Below, piece by piece: positions 62,201 to 64,000 of a stretch of DNA of 64,000 nucleotides. The notes under the pieces were generated by a model, which worked only from the letters and a program-made list of their open reading frames with translations, ran no database searches and was not told the origin of the DNA. The stretch covers positions 434,001 to 498,000 of the forward strand of contig VHIT02000002.1 in assembly GCA_009768925.2 (NCBI GenBank), written 5' to 3'. The translations under genes were made by a program, and so were the position numbers. This DNA is from Cryptosporidium bovis (Eukaryota; Apicomplexa; Conoidasida; Eucoccidiorida; Cryptosporidiidae). Within the stretch, counting starts at the first letter, position 1, and each line of letters opens with the position of its first letter.

Positions 62201-64000
62201 AACTAAGAGACAACTAAAGAGTTTAGGAGGAGGACCCATTTTATTTCAATCTTCTTTTTCACAATGTGAGGGCAATTCATTGGAAAATAATAATGAATAT
62301 AGAAGTAATGTTCCCATTCAAAATACTAATCCATCTTCTAAACAAACACATGATTTGTTTATTTCAATGTTAAAGGGTGAAATAAGAACAAAAGAGATAT
62401 TGTTCAGATTAGCAAAATTAAAATCTGAAATACTTTGGAATACATCAGAAGATTCAATTGCCTATCTTAAATTTTTAGTTAATTTACTGGATGAAATACA
62501 TTGGTGTTGTATTCAAACAATTGAATTTCTTAGAAGATCATTTAATTCAGAAACATATAGATACCACATACTCGAAATTGAATCAGGTGAATGCTTTTCC
62601 AATGCAATATATCAAACATTTATTTATTTAGATATACCAACTGGATGGTCATTCATTAGGCCTGGAATTAGATCTCAATCTACACAAATTGAAGATAAAA
62701 CTTCAGAATTGCAAAATAATAACATTATTGATATTCATCCTGAAGCTTCAAAATACATAAGAAGCTATATTTTAAATGAACATAGTGATGACATTTTCCT
62801 TAAAGATGAAGCTTGGGCATGTTTTTACATTTTATTTTGGTATTTAGATATTTCTGATATTTCCGTACCGAAGGAAGAATATTCTAAAAAACTCTTTGAA
62901 TTATATAATGATATTTATAATTGTAGGGAGGCAATATTCAAAATAGTAAATCCAAACCCAAAAGATATGAATAATTCGATGGAAAAACATCCTTTAAGTT
63001 CTTTTTCAGACCCAGGAAAAATGGTAACTCTACCAAATTATTCAAGACAAAGAAATCTCAATTCGAGGCAAATTAAGGATAATGTTAAAGCCCACGAAAA
63101 AAAACTAAAAAAATTATACAATACGTATTTCTCATTATCAAGGGAGTTTAATAAGATTTCAAATAGAAATAAATATGTTTTGCGATATTTGTACTCAGAC
63201 ATAGGCATCACTAGATTCAAAGATAAATTCGAAGCTAATATTTTGACTTCGAATTGTAGTGAAGGAAATACAGACTCATTTATGATCTGGATTTGCAAAA
63301 CACTAATTACACAAAGAGTTACACAATCTGAAAATGATGCAATATTTACGTTTAAATGGATGGAAACTTCCTTATTTAGTCCCAAAATTGGCATCTTCTC
63401 TTCTGATAAGGAATTAATAAAATCATTCTTACTTATTTTGTGTAAATTGGTTTCTTCAATGATTAGGTCATCAACCCCTAGGGAATCTCAACTTCTGGGT
63501 CTCTTTTTCAATTATATATTTTCATTTTGTAAGACACTATTAATTAGTGAATTCAATAAGAAAAATGCTGAAATTTTCGGTGAAACTGAAACTATGAATA
63601 CTGAAGGGAAAAACAACAATAATACAAGTGATGAACTTGCCGAAACAGAAAGAAATGAGCTTCTAAAAAAAATGTGTGATAAGTTATCTTCGTATGATAA
63701 GGATCAACATCATTTGGATTTCATTATTGAGTGTGAAAGAAATGTATTGGCATCTTTATCTTTGGGTTTGGGGTTATTAATGGAGAAACCATTGGAGATT
63801 TCTCCAGATTGGATTGATACATTAAATAGCATTTGGATGCTTCTAAGATGTTATGAATCCTTCCCAATTTCTAAATTCTCAGGTAATTATCTACTTCGGA
63901 TATTACCCGAAATACTTGAATATGCAACTAAAAAACAATGGAATGACCTCAATTTGTCAATAAATTCTTTGCTATTGAAATTAAAGCAACATCAAGTAAA
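59217..64000 (+). CDS. THOC2: THO complex subunit 2 (THOC2/Tho2), 5' part; runs off the right edge
   Basis: Open from ATG 59217 to the right edge, 1,594 codons without an intron. The region around residues 780-1,010 matches the THOC2 core: KLGLNYRYKIYRKLITNSYN, ISLSYTNPLVVCDIVINQCN, then KRQLKSLGGGPILFQS, the counterpart of the family LEAMTGGEQLKAEGG. It is alpha-solenoid throughout, with polar inserts typical of this genome. THO/TREX couples transcription to mRNA export. Codon use is strongly AT-biased. The 3' end is outside the window. Confidence 0.82.
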   Translation, partial: MESDEVKDTQDGSGSSDFFSIQFREYLPKEKCTPTTWNDVIRVRLQYEFTNLVSVFVLSKDEKMAFESQNKLQRIVFEILSAVLHHEDINSTLAIEFLENGSIVSYLKICKLLGYDFVGKNDLDTDEISSIEIKNEFKDFLFDSKDNTNEKLPSFTNYIEKFITPFIMDVAWLIQMSYNETQSYFNPKWVEFMTRLCRGNITSKERPLPSIPKSVKLINIKDIVFYLDLGKTDNMGITDSLISRNFRLQQKYVRERTRVCFTVDSFATQRECLKGFSILAMLIKIYFDQSFYLSDFDNLSNINGMLDTKSDVNLDTDSLSKCGSEDNIELNFTNNKFEIVSIWNVILRYDLSIQRSIGIVFEVFISFCSNLSDSNKNSFELFNNKLFTSLKCILEIFPRKIVSKSYLIFIEYFSDVYNLLKQNSMKNDNNTEVNFGNEKYYHSPWLVNNQNEIGDVLNLSFFILSSVLIKMDYINFNGHFKQKLIEWDELFWSSNEYKNKDEEIYNEKKQNKEITSEFIPLTTLINIKEAYQYYHLVFNTQLNNERPVETGSPIELVLKEILKFEGNQIYEINFNDILFILSDFMNLPSILFANAYFICNFRKDEEIESCVFNYYKRISNDFEFLREITDKTFLPICVFKTSSLIVKEKLIKILSELKVHLNDYEHCFEKYSAIYHEFCSLMDWVEKYCSYYLFKNYPEIIPLVFDIIIKFMDIHKKNSNGLNDDPKHITNFQRTPTDILFDISTNVLFPAISFLPRTPLVPEMLENSLFNKLGLNYRYKIYRKLITNSYNKYPMNYQWIYTRKLLSKHLKGVTRDILTYKSETKNSNDTFKIPPTPIRLLVSNIISLSYTNPLVVCDIVINQCNIYDNMIPLLIEIVGENIDEITLDIMVFTIINFILSRESSDINSYLRSRDINNSKLGPGGIARFVALLFSKRRVPKDVACNFIHTIMYRIDETLEGIEHKCSIPTSISDIVFWKQFVEIVLSTPIVDISVLTKRQLKSLGGGPILFQSSFSQCEGNSLENNNEYRSNVPIQNTNPSSKQTHDLFISMLKGEIRTKEILFRLAKLKSEILWNTSEDSIAYLKFLVNLLDEIHWCCIQTIEFLRRSFNSETYRYHILEIESGECFSNAIYQTFIYLDIPTGWSFIRPGIRSQSTQIEDKTSELQNNNIIDIHPEASKYIRSYILNEHSDDIFLKDEAWACFYILFWYLDISDISVPKEEYSKKLFELYNDIYNCREAIFKIVNPNPKDMNNSMEKHPLSSFSDPGKMVTLPNYSRQRNLNSRQIKDNVKAHEKKLKKLYNTYFSLSREFNKISNRNKYVLRYLYSDIGITRFKDKFEANILTSNCSEGNTDSFMIWICKTLITQRVTQSENDAIFTFKWMETSLFSPKIGIFSSDKELIKSFLLILCKLVSSMIRSSTPRESQLLGLFFNYIFSFCKTLLISEFNKKNAEIFGETETMNTEGKNNNNTSDELAETERNELLKKMCDKLSSYDKDQHHLDFIIECERNVLASLSLGLGLLMEKPLEISPDWIDTLNSIWMLLRCYESFPISKFSGNYLLRILPEILEYATKKQWNDLNLSINSLLLKLKQHQV

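Overview
The window is a gene-dense, AT-rich stretch of a compact eukaryotic nuclear genome, most likely Cryptosporidium (Apicomplexa). The reasons are very long intronless reading frames, introns of only about 45-160 bases with GTAAGT/GTGAGT donors and pyrimidine-rich (T)TAG acceptors, intergenic gaps of tens to a few hundred bases, secreted lineage-specific proteins among conserved housekeeping genes, and upstream motifs of the E2F-like GGCGC(C) and GAGACG types known from Cryptosporidium and Toxoplasma. I could not settle the species or chromosome. I recognised no transposon, viral relic, CRISPR array, rRNA or tRNA gene.

Layout, left to right. 1-5258: 5' part of a large WD40 protein (minus, runs off the left edge). 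6098-12835: RPL8, a Cys-rich membrane protein, an unknown gene, FEN1, a p24 cargo receptor, TMEM258/OST5 and a small spliced gene. 12853-12960: a GC-rich structured RNA candidate. 13289-19192: SF3A1 and PAT1 tail to tail, then an ataxin-10 homologue. 19400-28240: guanylate kinase, a secreted protein overlapping a tiny OST4-like gene, a seven-exon secreted-type gene, a PPP1R21 (FERRY) homologue and another secretory protein. 29105-37389: RPS3, CCDC47, an N/S/Q-rich protein, ubiquitin-L40, FCF1, eIF5A and CDC6. 37820-46305: a type II thioesterase, SAR1 and a 2,144-residue secreted protein with two degenerate OTU-like folds. 46668-56073: two small membrane proteins, CDC50, EB1, RRP45, TDP1, a coiled-coil protein, mitosomal Cpn10 and a secreted protein. 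56505-64000: RPL22, eIF5 and the 5' part of THOC2.

Themes: RNA metabolism (SF3A1, PAT1, RRP45, THOC2, FCF1), translation (RPL8, RPS3, RPL40, RPL22, eIF5A, eIF5), the secretory pathway (p24, SAR1, CDC50, CCDC47, OST4, OST5) and genome maintenance (FEN1, CDC6, TDP1). Neighbours alternate strand and nothing looks like an operon. Nine protein genes are clearly spliced, and several conserved proteins (FEN1, p24, ataxin-10, FCF1, Cpn10, OST5) become recognisable or complete only after the introns are removed. The most unusual objects are the tandem pseudo-OTU secreted giant, the overlapping OST4-like mini-gene, the structured-RNA candidates in gaps, and a shared promoter word set upstream of the translation genes.
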